A stretch of 64,000 nt of DNA from an uncultured Eubacteriales bacterium (lineage in GTDB: Bacteria; Bacillota; Clostridia; Saccharofermentanales; Saccharofermentanaceae). The stretch covers positions 1 to 64,000 of the forward strand of contig OMWK01000007.1 in the NCBI GenBank assembly GCA_900314745.1, written 5' to 3'. The notes under the pieces were generated by a model that was given only the letters and a program-made list of their open reading frames with translations, was not told the origin of the DNA and searched no databases. Below, piece after piece: positions 53,424 to 64,000 of this stretch (position 1 is its first letter; each line of letters starts with the position of its first letter). The position numbers were made by a program, and so were the translations under genes.

Positions 53424-54965
53424 TTACAGATTCTTTCTCTTGTTATAGACTACGACACCGGCAATGACAAACGCCAGAGGAACGATAGCAACAAGTATAA
53501 ATGTCCATACGGTAACGGTATCACCTGTTACCTTCTGTGTGTCGATTGAATAGTCAGAGAGAGCCTTGCCTTCGACGAATACACTGTCATCTGCTGCAAG
53601 CATTCCCCTGATTATGTTTCTCGTGAATACAACGTTCGCATCATTGAATCCGAAGCTGCTGATGTATTCATCGGATGTAAATGTAAGAGTACCGAATACA
53701 TATACATCCGGAGGTGTCGGGGTACCTGTGAATGTTGAATACATACCAACATAGAACTGAGCATTGTTTACACTCTGAACGATGTTGCCTGTATTGGAAT
53801 CATACATACCGAATGTTGCCGTGCTTGATGTGGCAAACAAAGGTGAAACCTGAATGTATGTATAAGGCGTATCTGCCTCCATAATGGGTCTTGCGTATGA
53901 ATTACGAAGTCTCGTTGTACCGGCAGCCTCCTGATAATCAGTTGATACATCAACGAGTGAACTGTAGGGATCGCTGTTGATCTGATATCCGGGATTATTC
54001 TCAACTACAAGAGCACTTCCGATACGGATGTTGTAGTTCGCCAGAAGAACATTCAGCTTCGGGAATGACTCGTTAACATTGGTGTTGTAGTAATTTACTG
54101 CAACGATGATCTTACCGCCGCCTGAGAGGTAACTCTTGATGGCTTCAGACATGCTGTCGGTAATATCAGTATTGATTCCGTTCAGGATAAGAAGATCGCA
54201 GTCGGAAGGAACTGTAAAATTGTCACTTGCCTGAATCTCAGCGCTGTCTATACCCATTGAAGCAAGCATGTTGGAGAGCTGATCGTGAGTTCCCTCACCA
54301 AGGCCTGTAACGAAGTATGCAGTATATGCATAACCTCTTGTAAGATTAACGATCGCACTTGTAAACTTCTGCTCAACGATATTCGTCAGAGGCAGATAGT
54401 ATCCATACTGGAGATATTCATTATCATATGTAAAACAGTCTACGGGATCGATCTGAATGATCTTGCCCTCAGAGTAAACAACAAATCCCTTGAAGTTAGC
54501 AAGATCGTAAACACCGTTAGGATCGAGCTCCGTGATGATGTTAGGGTACTTGGTGGGGTCTGTATACTCAACAGAGATCTTACCTTCCGATACTGAAACA
54601 TAATCGTCCAGGAGCGGAACAATATACTCATAAGGTGTATCCCTGAGATTTACGGGACGGTCCATCAGTCCTACTATCCTGATATGAGAATCTGCGGGCA
54701 AAGAAGCAAGGTATGAAATGGTTACTTCGGATACCGAGTTCTGGCCTGTAGCGGTCATATCATATGTAAGATAATCATCTATGCTTGTGTTCTTGATCTT
54801 AAGACCAAAGATGATATTTACTGCGAGAACCGTGATAAGAAGGATGACAAATGAGCTTATGGAGAAAAGCTTAAGCTTGCCGGCTCTGGCATCTGTTACA
54901 GCCTTCCCATCCTTCTTCTTTGTCTTATTCTTAATTGAATCTGTCTTTACGTTATCTTTACTCAT
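53424..54965 (-). CDS. GldG-family auxiliary membrane protein of ABC transporter
   Basis: 513 residues: a Lys/Arg-rich cytoplasmic start, one helix (about 34-55), a long outer domain, and a C-terminal helix (about 487-507). TISYLASLPADSHIRIVGLM, DDYVSVSEGKISVEYTDPTK, DLLILNGINTDITDSMSEAI and YLSGGGKIIVAVNY match GldG/ABC-type auxiliary proteins. In Bacteroidota GldAFG is tied to gliding; in Clostridia the role is unknown. Confidence 0.88.
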   Translation of the reverse strand: MSKDNVKTDSIKNKTKKKDGKAVTDARAGKLKLFSISSFVILLITVLAVNIIFGLKIKNTSIDDYLTYDMTATGQNSVSEVTISYLASLPADSHIRIVGLMDRPVNLRDTPYEYIVPLLDDYVSVSEGKISVEYTDPTKYPNIITELDPNGVYDLANFKGFVVYSEGKIIQIDPVDCFTYDNEYLQYGYYLPLTNIVEQKFTSAIVNLTRGYAYTAYFVTGLGEGTHDQLSNMLASMGIDSAEIQASDNFTVPSDCDLLILNGINTDITDSMSEAIKSYLSGGGKIIVAVNYYNTNVNESFPKLNVLLANYNIRIGSALVVENNPGYQINSDPYSSLVDVSTDYQEAAGTTRLRNSYARPIMEADTPYTYIQVSPLFATSSTATFGMYDSNTGNIVQSVNNAQFYVGMYSTFTGTPTPPDVYVFGTLTFTSDEYISSFGFNDANVVFTRNIIRGMLAADDSVFVEGKALSDYSIDTQKVTGDTVTVWTFILVAIVPLAFVIAGVVVYNKRKNL

Positions 54966-54980
54966 CTTGAACCACCTTCA

Positions 54981-55754
54981 TCAATTCTGTGACCAGCGCT
55001 TCTTCTCAAGTATCCTGTATGTAAGGAACAGGAATACAAGAGCCATGGAAACACAATAGACCAGAGGTGAAATGGAGAAAACGCCATATCTGAAGTCCTG
55101 TGTCTTAGAGAAAGGACTGAGCCATGAAATAGCAGCTGCCGTATTAGAACAAATAGTATTGATCTTTTCCGTATCGAGCGAAAGCATTGATGAGGACAGC
55201 AATGAATAGAGTGCAGAAGAAGCAAGTGTGCTTATTGTCTGCAGAAGCTGGATAACAAGAATAAGAACAAAGCTTATGATAGCTGAGATGATCTGTGTAT
55301 CCGTAAGAGCTGAAGCCAGGATACCGATTGATGTAAAAAGGACTGCAAGGCAGAAGAAAACGATTACCGAACCCCATGAGCCGATGTTAACTACTCCGCC
55401 TGAGAATGCAGTGATTATCATGTGAACGATTACGTTGAGGAAAAGGATTGCGATAAGCGTCATGGCTGCAAGGAACTTTCCCAGTACAACGTCAAACATG
55501 GATACGGGGTTTGTGTAGAAAAGCACTTCCGTACCTCTCTTCTTATCCTCGGAGAAAAGACCCATCGTGATAACGGGAATGATTACTACGAAGAAGGAAC
55601 AAAGTGACATTATCTCGCTCGAGATGTTAACTGAACCGTTACTGTATTGGTTAATGAATACAAAACCCGACAGGAATGAGAACAGAGCCAGTGCGATATA
55701 ACCCACGGGCGATCTGAAATATGAAGCTAATTCTCTTTTATATACTGCTGACAT
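54981..55754 (-). CDS. ABC-2 type permease, GldF-like
   Basis: 257 residues with six membrane helices. MSAVYKRELASYFRSPVGYIALALFSFLSG is the common start of this permease group, and VITMGLFSEDKKRGTEVLFYTNPVSMFDVVLGKFLAAM is the conserved cytoplasmic loop. It partners the ATPase gene 21 bases upstream and the GldG-like protein 15 bases downstream. Exported substrate unknown. Confidence 0.92.
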   Translation of the reverse strand: MSAVYKRELASYFRSPVGYIALALFSFLSGFVFINQYSNGSVNISSEIMSLCSFFVVIIPVITMGLFSEDKKRGTEVLFYTNPVSMFDVVLGKFLAAMTLIAILFLNVIVHMIITAFSGGVVNIGSWGSVIVFFCLAVLFTSIGILASALTDTQIISAIISFVLILVIQLLQTISTLASSALYSLLSSSMLSLDTEKINTICSNTAAAISWLSPFSKTQDFRYGVFSISPLVYCVSMALVFLFLTYRILEKKRWSQN

Positions 55755-55775
55755 TTAATTCTGTAACCTCCGTAA

Positions 55776-56717
55776 TCACACAGATGTTATCGAGAGGAAT
55801 ATCTCTTCGAGTGAAGGATCCATGGACCTGAATTCGAGCATCGGCCATCCGCCCTTGCTCATCGCATAGAAAACTCCTGTACGCACATCGTTCTTAGCAG
55901 AACTGTCTGCCGTGATCTCAACCTGATGAATTGAAGTATCATCGTTGGATACAATGGAAGTAACGTTATTTACGCCCGGGATTGAACGGAGCTTGTTGGT
56001 AACTTCCTTGACAGGACCCTTGAATGACAGCGAGAGCTTTGTGGAACCGCTGAGCTTGGAAGAAAGGTCTGTAATCGTATCGATTGCAGCTACCTTACCC
56101 TGGTTGATGATAACAACGCGGTCGCATACAGCCTGGATCTCAGAAAGGATATGGGAACTCAAGATAACAGTATGCTTGTCTGCAAGCTTTCTTATGAGTT
56201 TTCTTATCTCGAGGATCTGATTAGGGTCAAGACCTACGGTAGGCTCGTCAAGGATCAGAATATCGGGATTTCCGACGAGAGCCTGTGCTATACCTACTCT
56301 CTGCTTATAACCCTTGGAAAGGTTGCCGATAAGTCTGTCGGCCATATCAACAATCTTAACCATCGAAAGGATTGAAGCGAGCTGCTCCTTCCTCTCCTTC
56401 TTCGGAACCTTCTTAAGATCGCATATGAAGTTCAGGTATTCGAGAACTGTCATATCAAAATAAAGAGGCGGCATCTCAGGAAGATAACCTATGCACTTCT
56501 TTGCCTCTTCAGGTTCTTCAAGAATATCATGACCGTTGACCTTAACCGTACCTGACGTTGATGACAGGTAACCGGTAATAATATTCATCGTAGTGGACTT
56601 ACCGGCTCCGTTGGGGCCGAGAAATCCTAAGACTTCACCATCATTAACCGTAAAAGAAATACCGTTGACAGCCTTAATGTCTCCGTATCTCTTCACAAGG
56701 TTGTTAATCTCAATCAT
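55776..56717 (-). CDS. ABC transporter ATP-binding protein, GldA-like
   Basis: 313 residues. Walker A GFLGPNGAGKSTTMNII (about 31-47), Q-like loop GYLPEMPPLYFDMTVLEYL, signature NLSKGYKQRVGIAQAL, Walker B DILILDEPTVGLDPNQ and H-loop VILSSHILSEIQAVC are all present, then a C-terminal domain of about 90 residues usual for ABC-2 exporters. It is the first gene of a five-gene operon (ATPase, permease, GldG, DUF4340, DUF5711). Confidence 0.95.
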   Translation of the reverse strand: MIEINNLVKRYGDIKAVNGISFTVNDGEVLGFLGPNGAGKSTTMNIITGYLSSTSGTVKVNGHDILEEPEEAKKCIGYLPEMPPLYFDMTVLEYLNFICDLKKVPKKERKEQLASILSMVKIVDMADRLIGNLSKGYKQRVGIAQALVGNPDILILDEPTVGLDPNQILEIRKLIRKLADKHTVILSSHILSEIQAVCDRVVIINQGKVAAIDTITDLSSKLSGSTKLSLSFKGPVKEVTNKLRSIPGVNNVTSIVSNDDTSIHQVEITADSSAKNDVRTGVFYAMSKGGWPMLEFRSMDPSLEEIFLSITSV

Positions 56718-56742
56718 ACAGTGCCTCCCAAAATTCGCACAT

Positions 56743-56768
56743 CGCTATATATAATAATATAAATAGCG
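56743..56768 (-). other. A/T-rich hairpin before the ABC operon
   Basis: CGCTATATAT and ATAAATAGCG surround AATAAT in the 57-base gap between the ABC ATPase gene and the thioesterase stop. It could be a weak terminator of the thioesterase transcript or part of the ABC promoter; its T-run is poor. Confidence 0.35.
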
Positions 56769-56774
56769 CCAATA

Positions 56775-57512
56775 TCAAAATAATATTTCGCAGACAAATA
56801 CTCCGGAGGAATCCTCGCGGTATCCGAAGACATACAGTCCCTTATCGGATTCCGTTACATAAATATCCACTTTCTGCCCGCTTTTGACCTCAGACAGGTA
56901 GTTTATGTTGATATCCGCGATCTTTGCAAGCTCATATCCGCTTTTGAACAAAGCATCATAAACCCACGCGAGATAACGGGTGTTATTGACGTGATGATTG
57001 TGGTCAAGTTCCGTATAATCGGCATACTTAATGATCGCAGGCTCCGTACCGGGCCTTGAGGGGATCTTGATCTTGGGGCACTCCCCATCAAGAGCGTAAC
57101 GCAAAGACTCCGTGGCATCCTGCGGCAGCTTCTCAAGATGCGACGGGAAAACAGGCCTGTGCGTATCCTTATCGGCAAGGATCCACACGGATGTGGCACT
57201 GCCGATAATCTCTCCGTTTGAGTCAAAAATCTCGTACTCTCTGTCGAAAAAGAGCTTCTTCGCTCCTCTTGACCAGGTGGTTATGGTAAACCTTTCACGC
57301 CATGACGGAAGCCTTCTTATGTGTACACGGCACCTTATTATTATCCAGCAGCAGTTATATTCGCCGATAGCATCTCTGCCCCAGCCGTTATCTGCCGCTC
57401 CTTTATCCGCAGTCTCCTGCAAATCAGATAAGAGCACATATGGGGCAAGACAGCTGTCCGTACCGCATTCTGTGCTCTTTGTGTAAAATTCAAGTTGTGA
57501 AAAATCAGACAT
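56775..57512 (-). CDS. Acyl-ACP thioesterase
   Basis: 245 residues of the FatA/FatB-like bacterial family (double hotdog fold). VLLSDLQETADKGAADNGWG is the first hotdog, CCWIIIRCRVHIRRLPSWRERFTITTWSRGAKKLFFDREYEIFD the family core, and NHHVNNTRYLAWVYDAL the second with the catalytic Asn/His. It frees fatty acids from ACP in the cytoplasm. It overlaps the unknown membrane protein upstream by eight bases. Confidence 0.92.
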   Translation of the reverse strand: MSDFSQLEFYTKSTECGTDSCLAPYVLLSDLQETADKGAADNGWGRDAIGEYNCCWIIIRCRVHIRRLPSWRERFTITTWSRGAKKLFFDREYEIFDSNGEIIGSATSVWILADKDTHRPVFPSHLEKLPQDATESLRYALDGECPKIKIPSRPGTEPAIIKYADYTELDHNHHVNNTRYLAWVYDALFKSGYELAKIADININYLSEVKSGQKVDIYVTESDKGLYVFGYREDSSGVFVCEILF

Positions 57513-58044
57513 CTATTCTCTTGGTTCCTCTCGGGTTATAACGCCTGAATATAGGATACATCTCCTCATTAAAATTAAATACCACGGTAAATTTGACCTT
57601 ATCCTGAGTAATAAAGACATACCAGATATCGTCGCTGATATTATAGACTCTGTCCGACGTACAATTGAGTGAATATTCCGACTTCTCAAGATCATCTGTA
57701 AACCTGTCGGAAGTTACAGGACCTATGTACTCACAATCCTTGATTGAGAAATCAGCCAGCAAATCAAGCTTCTTCTGATTCGTGATCTTGGTAACCTCAA
57801 AAGAATCGTTGGTAATTTCAATCTGATATTCGATATTAAGATTCTTGATAAGTCTGTATTCAAGATAACAAAGACCAAAAGAGATCATACCAGTAAAGTA
57901 GATGATGTTATATCCGAACAGGATCGGTATTCCGTTTAAGAACACCATGAATATAACCAGCGCAGTTATCGATAATACAGGGAAAAGCTTTCCCATGGTG
58001 CCATGGTCTCGCTTTACGCAATTCTCATAGAACAGATCTTCCAT
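57505..58044 (-). CDS. Small membrane protein, unknown (YcxB-like layout)
   Basis: 179 residues with two hydrophobic helices (about 20-60, LFPVLSITALVIFMVFLN and IIYFTGMISFGLCYL) followed by a soluble beta-rich domain, IEYQIEITNDSFEVTKITNQKKLDLLADFSIKDCEYIGP. The layout is like YcxB-type proteins, but I cannot assign a family. GGAGA precedes the start, and it overlaps the thioesterase gene, so a shared transcript is likely. Confidence 0.6.
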   Translation of the reverse strand: MEDLFYENCVKRDHGTMGKLFPVLSITALVIFMVFLNGIPILFGYNIIYFTGMISFGLCYLEYRLIKNLNIEYQIEITNDSFEVTKITNQKKLDLLADFSIKDCEYIGPVTSDRFTDDLEKSEYSLNCTSDRVYNISDDIWYVFITQDKVKFTVVFNFNEEMYPIFRRYNPRGTKRIDV

Positions 58045-58062
58045 AAATCTCCATTAAACATA

Positions 58063-58091
58063 AGGCGGCCATGCAGTATACACGGCCGCCT
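58063..58091 (-). terminator. GC-rich hairpin after groEL, possible weak terminator
   Basis: On the minus strand AGGCGGCC and GGCCGCCT pair over 8 bp around a 13-base loop, 22 bases past the groEL stop. Only TTATGTTTAA follows, so termination may be incomplete or need Rho; mRNA 3' end protection is another reading. Confidence 0.55.
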
Positions 58092-58112
58092 GTAAATCAA
58101 TTATTCAAGTTA

Positions 58113-59741
<1,629 letters not shown>

Positions 59742-59748
59742 CTATTAA

Positions 59749-60063
<315 letters not shown>

Positions 60064-60090
60064 TTAGCACTCTTCGTATCCGAGTGCCAA
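60064..60090 (-). promoter_or_regulatory. CIRCE element, HrcA operator of groESL
   Basis: TTAGCACTC, nine bases, GAGTGCCAA: one base off the CIRCE consensus (GAGTGCTAA). The repeat extends outward to ACTG and CAGT, giving arms of 13 with one mismatch. It lies between the promoter and groES, so HrcA would repress until heat stress. Confidence 0.95.
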
Positions 60091-60098
60091 CAGTACTT

Positions 60099-60127
60099 AT
60101 GATAATTCTCACTTCAGGTTATGTCAA
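60099..60127 (-). promoter_or_regulatory. Sigma-A promoter of groESL
   Basis: On the minus strand TTGACA (6/6), 17 bases and TATCAT (5/6); the start point would be just before CIRCE. Confidence 0.88.
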
Positions 60128-60135
60128 TAACGAAT

Positions 60136-60164
60136 ATCAAAAAAAGTCAAAAACCTGATTTTTG
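60136..60164 (-). terminator. Weak A/T-rich terminator after the LCP gene
   Basis: On the minus strand CAAAAA and TTTTTG pair around TCAGG, followed by ACTTTTTTTGATA. The stem is short and A/T-only, so this is tentative. Confidence 0.45.
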
Positions 60165-60177
60165 CCACAAATGCCTG

Positions 60178-61350
60178 TTATCTCAACAGATCATCGATGT
60201 CCAGATCAGAAGGACAGCTCTCTATTGAAGGCGAATTGCTGATATCCGGAACAGGGTCAAAATCAGTAGTCTCGCCGTAGAAGAATTCCTGAACATAAGG
60301 AATCATTGCATTCCAGTTAGGTCTTATGCTCCACTCATCTCCGTACATACCTGAATAGAAGCATCCCTCGATAGGCAGCTGCATATACTCAATACTGATA
60401 TTTGCAACTGAAGGCAGGAAATTGAATGCATATTCCTGAATCTGATCCGGAGGTATGTTGGTCGTAATGGCTCCGAGAATAACAGGAAGTGCAGAAGCCT
60501 TACCCGTAGGAGACATTGCGATGAACTGATCCATAAGAGATCTCAATACTTCAACCTGTCTCTCAGATCTTCTGTAGTCAGAGTCGATCTTTCTGATTCT
60601 TGCATAAGCTACAGCCTGTCTTCCGTTAAGCCAGATGTAACCTGTATTGGTAACTGCATCCTGTGATGCAGGAAGTCCCATAATGTTATTAACCTCGGCA
60701 AGGTTCCAGTTAAGTCCGCCCTCGGAGTTAAGCTCGCTCGAAGTTACATCGCAGTAAACTCCGCCTACGGCATCGATGATCTCAGCCATATGATAGAAGT
60801 TAACATAAGCCCATCCGTCGATAGTGATTCTTAATGTATCCTCAACAGTAGCGCAGAGAACATCCGGACCTCCGCGGCTCATAGCAGCATTGATCTTCAT
60901 TGCATATGAATATCCGGGAACATGAACATAACAGTCTCTAGCTATAGAAATGAGTCTTATAGTGCCCTGTGTGCTGTTAACGGACATAACCATAGTTACG
61001 TCGGAAAGTCCGCCTGTACCGGACTCGTTATAGTTTCTGGATCTGCTGTCGATACCGATAAGAAGGAAATTATGAATATCATCGGCCGTATCGATAGGCT
61101 CGTAAACAGTTGTCTGTCTAATGGAGTCGAGGTTAACGGTATTACCTGATTCATCTACGATGGTTACATCCTCAGAAGGAGTGGTTACGTAGGTAATGTT
61201 ATCAAGCAGCTGTCTGGTATACCAGAATACAAATGCTCCCGCTCCAATGGCAAGACCAAGAACAACAGCCAAAACAGTAATGACTATCTTTAATGCCTTA
61301 CCCTTCTTCTTAGGACTTGCTCCGTCCACATTACGAGATTTACTTCTCAT
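60178..61350 (-). CDS. LytR-CpsA-Psr (LCP) family cell-wall polymer ligase
   Basis: 390 residues: basic cytoplasmic start, one helix (about 20-44, IVITVLAVVLGLAIGAGAFVFWY), then the LCP domain: FLLIGIDSRSRNYNESGTG with the first Asp/Arg pair, SDVTMVMSVNSTQGTIRLISIARDCYVHVPG, MKINAAMSRGG, AVAYARIRKIDSDYRRSERQVEVL. LCP enzymes attach teichoic acids or capsule to peptidoglycan. It follows galE by 15 bases, which fits an envelope-sugar operon. Confidence 0.93.
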   Translation of the reverse strand: MRSKSRNVDGASPKKKGKALKIVITVLAVVLGLAIGAGAFVFWYTRQLLDNITYVTTPSEDVTIVDESGNTVNLDSIRQTTVYEPIDTADDIHNFLLIGIDSRSRNYNESGTGGLSDVTMVMSVNSTQGTIRLISIARDCYVHVPGYSYAMKINAAMSRGGPDVLCATVEDTLRITIDGWAYVNFYHMAEIIDAVGGVYCDVTSSELNSEGGLNWNLAEVNNIMGLPASQDAVTNTGYIWLNGRQAVAYARIRKIDSDYRRSERQVEVLRSLMDQFIAMSPTGKASALPVILGAITTNIPPDQIQEYAFNFLPSVANISIEYMQLPIEGCFYSGMYGDEWSIRPNWNAMIPYVQEFFYGETTDFDPVPDISNSPSIESCPSDLDIDDLLR

Positions 61351-61365
61351 CAGATCCTCCTTAGA

Positions 61366-62388
61366 TCAATCCTGTAATCCGTTAGGATTCTTCTCCTGCC
61401 AGTTCCAGCAGGAAGCACACATGTCATCAATATCTCTAGTCGCCTTAAACCCTAATACACGCTCAGCCTTATCAGTTGAAGCATAACATACGGGAAGATC
61501 ACCGGCACGTCTGGGGCCGATGACATTCGGAATCTTATGTCCGCATGCCTTCTCAAAAGCAGCAACTGCTTCCTTAACGGAAGTACCCTTACCTGTACCC
61601 AGATTGAATACTTCAACGCCGGACTCATGATCGTCCATATATCTGATGGCCTTAACATGACCGTCAGCAAGATCACATACATGAATATAATCTCTAAGGC
61701 ATGTACCGTCCGGAGTATCGTAATCGTCTCCGTGGATGGTAAGCCTCTCCAAAGCACCTGTGGCAACCTTGGAAATATACGGGAAGAGATTATTGGGAAT
61801 GCCCTTGGGATCTTCCCCGATGAGTCCGCTGCTGTGAGCTCCAACCGGGTTGAAATATCTGAGAAGAACAATACTCAATGAAGGATCTGCCTTAGCGCAG
61901 TCTCTTAAGATCTGCTCGATCATCCACTTGGTCCAGCCGTAAGGATTTGTGCAGAATCCGAGAGGGCTCTCCTCTGTGAAAGGTACATCCTCGCTCTGTC
62001 CGTAAACAGTTGCAGAGGATGAGAAAACAAGCTTGCTTACCTTATACTCACGCATGAGTTCAAGAACAGTAAGCATGCTGTTGATATTGTTGGAATAGTA
62101 TTCGAGAGGAATCTGAACAGATTCTCCTACCGCCTTAAGACCGGCAAAATGAATGACACTGTCTATGCTGTTCTCTTCAAAGACCTTACGCATAGCTTCC
62201 TTATCACAGCAGTCTACCTTATAGAATTTGAATCTCTTGCCGGTGATAAGCTCGAGTCTGTTGAGGACTTCAAGTTTGCTGTTAACAAGGTTGTCTGCAA
62301 TAACAACCTCGAAGCCGTTCTCATGTAAAGCAATTACAGTATGGGAGCCTATAAAGCCCATTCCGCCTGTTACAAGAACAGTATGCAT
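61366..62388 (-). CDS. galE: UDP-glucose 4-epimerase
   Basis: 340 residues of the extended SDR family. MHTVLVTGGMGFIGSHTVIALHENGFEVVIADNL is the NAD-binding start; FSSSATVYG holds the catalytic Ser; NPYGWTKWMIEQIL holds the Tyr-x-x-x-Lys; LRYFNPVGAHSSGLIGEDP and LRDYIHVCDLADGHV are GalE hallmarks. It interconverts UDP-glucose and UDP-galactose. GGAGG precedes the start; the LCP gene follows. Confidence 0.95.
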   Translation of the reverse strand: MHTVLVTGGMGFIGSHTVIALHENGFEVVIADNLVNSKLEVLNRLELITGKRFKFYKVDCCDKEAMRKVFEENSIDSVIHFAGLKAVGESVQIPLEYYSNNINSMLTVLELMREYKVSKLVFSSSATVYGQSEDVPFTEESPLGFCTNPYGWTKWMIEQILRDCAKADPSLSIVLLRYFNPVGAHSSGLIGEDPKGIPNNLFPYISKVATGALERLTIHGDDYDTPDGTCLRDYIHVCDLADGHVKAIRYMDDHESGVEVFNLGTGKGTSVKEAVAAFEKACGHKIPNVIGPRRAGDLPVCYASTDKAERVLGFKATRDIDDMCASCWNWQEKNPNGLQD

Positions 62389-62417
62389 TGTGTCACCTCC
62401 GTTAAAACGTTCAAATG

Positions 62418-62423
62418 ATTATA
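62418..62423 (-). promoter_or_regulatory. Possible -10 box of galE
   Basis: A perfect TATAAT on the minus strand lies about 30 bases before galE, but no convincing -35 is at 17 bases. Confidence 0.35.
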
Positions 62424-62485
62424 CATATAATTTAATAAAAAATGAATAGATTTAAAAAGCCAATGTTGCAATAAGATTACAAATC

Positions 62486-64000
62486 CTATTCCCCTCTGTT
62501 GTTGATCTGCGACAGCTGAACCTTGGGTTTGATTATCGGAATCGATATAACAAACACGGCTCCTCCCTGAAGTTTATTGTCGGCCGTAATGTAGCCGTCG
62601 TGCTCCTCTGCTATCGCTTTCGCGAGGGCAAGACCGATGCCGTGCTTACCGTCGTTGCCCTTGGCAAATCTGTCGAAAAGCGTGGGCAGCAGCTCACGGT
62701 CGATACCGGGGCCGTCGTCACTTATTACGAAGTTGATGCTGTCCTTCACCTTGAACACGGAGAAGTCAACCTGCTTGGAAGCATACCTGTTGCAGTTCGA
62801 GAAGATGTTCTCGAGCATTCTGAATATATCGTTCTCATTAGCACAGATATAGGAGTTCTCGGCTCTTATGTCCGTTACGAGCTCCTTGTTGTCAAAAAGG
62901 AAGTTGCCCCTGACACGTGCAACTACGTCTTCAGATAGTTCCTGTACATTGAGGATTGTCTTCTTAACCGTGTAATTTCCGCTTCTTGACATGTCCATCT
63001 TGGAGATAGAAAGAAGATTCTCAACAAGATTAGTAAGTCTCGTTGTCTCGGAGATTATTACATCAACCGCACCCTTCTTCTCTTCCTCGTTAAAGATGTC
63101 GTACTTTATTCCTTCCGCATAACCCTGGATAGACATCAAAGGCGTACGAAGCTCATGTGAAGCATTCTGGAAGAATGTCTTCTGCTCGATGTCAGACTGC
63201 TCGAGTTTCTTCGCCATCTTGTTCATGTTGTATCCGAGGTTAGAAAGCTCGGAAGACATGATGTGTCCTTTAACCGGCGTGAAGTCTCCCTTACCTACAC
63301 GGAACGCGAACTTTGACAGCTTCCTTGTCGAGAAGAAAAGCGGGAAAGCAAGCAGGATGCTTATGACGGTCGATACCAGAACCGCGATGGTAATAGCTCT
63401 GAATATAGCCACGTTGATGGCGGTCGTAAAATCGTAATAGGAACTTGTATCGATATAAACAAGAAGATAGTACTGATCGTACTCAGGCTCATCGGCACCT
63501 TCATAACTTGAATATTCAACATTGATGAATTTGTAATAAACAAGATTGCCGTCTACAAGCGTGCTTCTGATGTCGTTCGAAGTCATCGACTTATTCGTCG
63601 CCATATTCTCGATAATGGTGCTAAGATACTTCTCCGCTCTGTTCCTTGATGAGACCGAATAAGTTGCAGTCGGCCAGAGAACGTTATAACCAGTCTCAGA
63701 TATATCATCTTCAAATAAAACGATGGATGCCTCATTGGAAAGATCGGACGAGGATACGATGGAGTTAAGAAGGTTGGTCCTTATCTGCTCCTCTGTACCG
63801 AATTCAGGTGACAGTGAATTTCTAAAAGCCTCGGCAAAAGACTGACACGAGTTAACGGCATTATTGATACGGTGATTACATTCGGAGGCGATGTAGTTCT
63901 GCATGATGAAACTGCTCGACAGCCATATGAAGGCTCCGGTAATCAGGGTTACAGCCAAAAGTGATATATAAATATGTACGAACATAGGCAGGCGGAAAGG
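62486..64000 (-). CDS. Membrane sensor histidine kinase, N-terminus at or beyond window edge
   Basis: The frame is open to the window end; an ATG at 63985 is possible, but upstream codons (PFRLP before it) read on, so the true start is probably outside. Order: helix (about 5-28 from that ATG), outer sensor domain, helix (about 190-212), HAMP, HisKA with NASHELRTPLMSIQGYAEGIK (phosphorylated His), then HATPase with NIFSNCNRYA (N box), SDDGPGID (G1) and GKHGIGLALAKAIAEEHDG (G2). It senses an unknown outer signal and phosphorylates a response regulator whose gene probably lies upstream, off the window. Confidence 0.9.
   Translation of the reverse strand, partial: PFRLPMFVHIYISLLAVTLITGAFIWLSSSFIMQNYIASECNHRINNAVNSCQSFAEAFRNSLSPEFGTEEQIRTNLLNSIVSSSDLSNEASIVLFEDDISETGYNVLWPTATYSVSSRNRAEKYLSTIIENMATNKSMTSNDIRSTLVDGNLVYYKFINVEYSSYEGADEPEYDQYYLLVYIDTSSYYDFTTAINVAIFRAITIAVLVSTVISILLAFPLFFSTRKLSKFAFRVGKGDFTPVKGHIMSSELSNLGYNMNKMAKKLEQSDIEQKTFFQNASHELRTPLMSIQGYAEGIKYDIFNEEEKKGAVDVIISETTRLTNLVENLLSISKMDMSRSGNYTVKKTILNVQELSEDVVARVRGNFLFDNKELVTDIRAENSYICANENDIFRMLENIFSNCNRYASKQVDFSVFKVKDSINFVISDDGPGIDRELLPTLFDRFAKGNDGKHGIGLALAKAIAEEHDGYITADNKLQGGAVFVISIPIIKPKVQLSQINNRGE

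Overview
The window looks like ordinary chromosome from an anaerobic Bacillota, most likely a member of class Clostridia. The evidence is a PyrR-attenuated pyr operon, a CIRCE-controlled groESL operon, an ATP-type PEP carboxykinase, an ArgR-type box before argG, a LytR-CpsA-Psr protein, SEC-C-tailed SecA and Gram-positive style Shine-Dalgarno sites (GGAGG). Base composition is moderate, with a few visibly A/T-richer genes (1173-3764, 12961-14778, 42100-42867). I cannot assign a genus. No prophage, insertion sequence, CRISPR array or rRNA was seen, and no gene-free stretch exceeds about 300 bases.

Layout. 1-1131 is the start of an acyl-CoA synthetase cut by the window edge. 1173-10109 is a minus-strand pyrimidine operon, pyrR-B-C-F-K-D-E, whose last cistron is a YidC-like domain fused to a sulfatase-like domain. 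10123-15067 holds an aromatic-acid-exporter-like protein, pckA, a polytopic glycosyltransferase-like protein and two tRNAs (Leu-CAA, Thr-CGT). 15115-20662 runs orf75-yerC-secA-punA-ahcY. 20735-23265 holds three Tad-like pseudopilin/secreted proteins. 23369-26854 is pheST. 26907-33512 holds a metallo-beta-lactamase hydrolase with a methylglyoxal-synthase-like protein, then PBP2-mreD-mreC, a SEC-C protein and icd. 33557-37947 holds holA, a Nudix hydrolase, a flavin reductase, a GNAT-like/Ogt fusion and a lipoprotein.

38024-42867 is the only large plus-strand block: tRNA-Leu(CAG), an argG operon with promoter and ARG box, two GNAT genes, argH, then an intergenic region with two related hairpins and a 10-bp-phased TTGTCG element in front of a PD-(D/E)XK-like nuclease gene. 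42854-50775 holds a GH13 enzyme, PPK2, the UPF0210/UPF0237 pair, two FAD oxidoreductases and a CYTH protein. 50785-56717 is a Gld-like ABC transporter operon with DUF4340- and DUF5711-like partners. The rest is an acyl-ACP thioesterase, groESL, an LCP protein, galE and a sensor kinase running off the right edge.

The most unusual items are: the YidC/sulfatase fusion, in which the conserved groove arginine appears to be Asn; a 36-bp element of TTGTCG boxes phased by exactly 10 bp, found at 34/36 identity before two unrelated genes; the twin hairpins after argH with a compensatory base-pair change; a methylglyoxal synthase homologue lacking key catalytic residues; and a TrpR/YerC-type regulator with about 26 residues inserted inside its helix-turn-helix.
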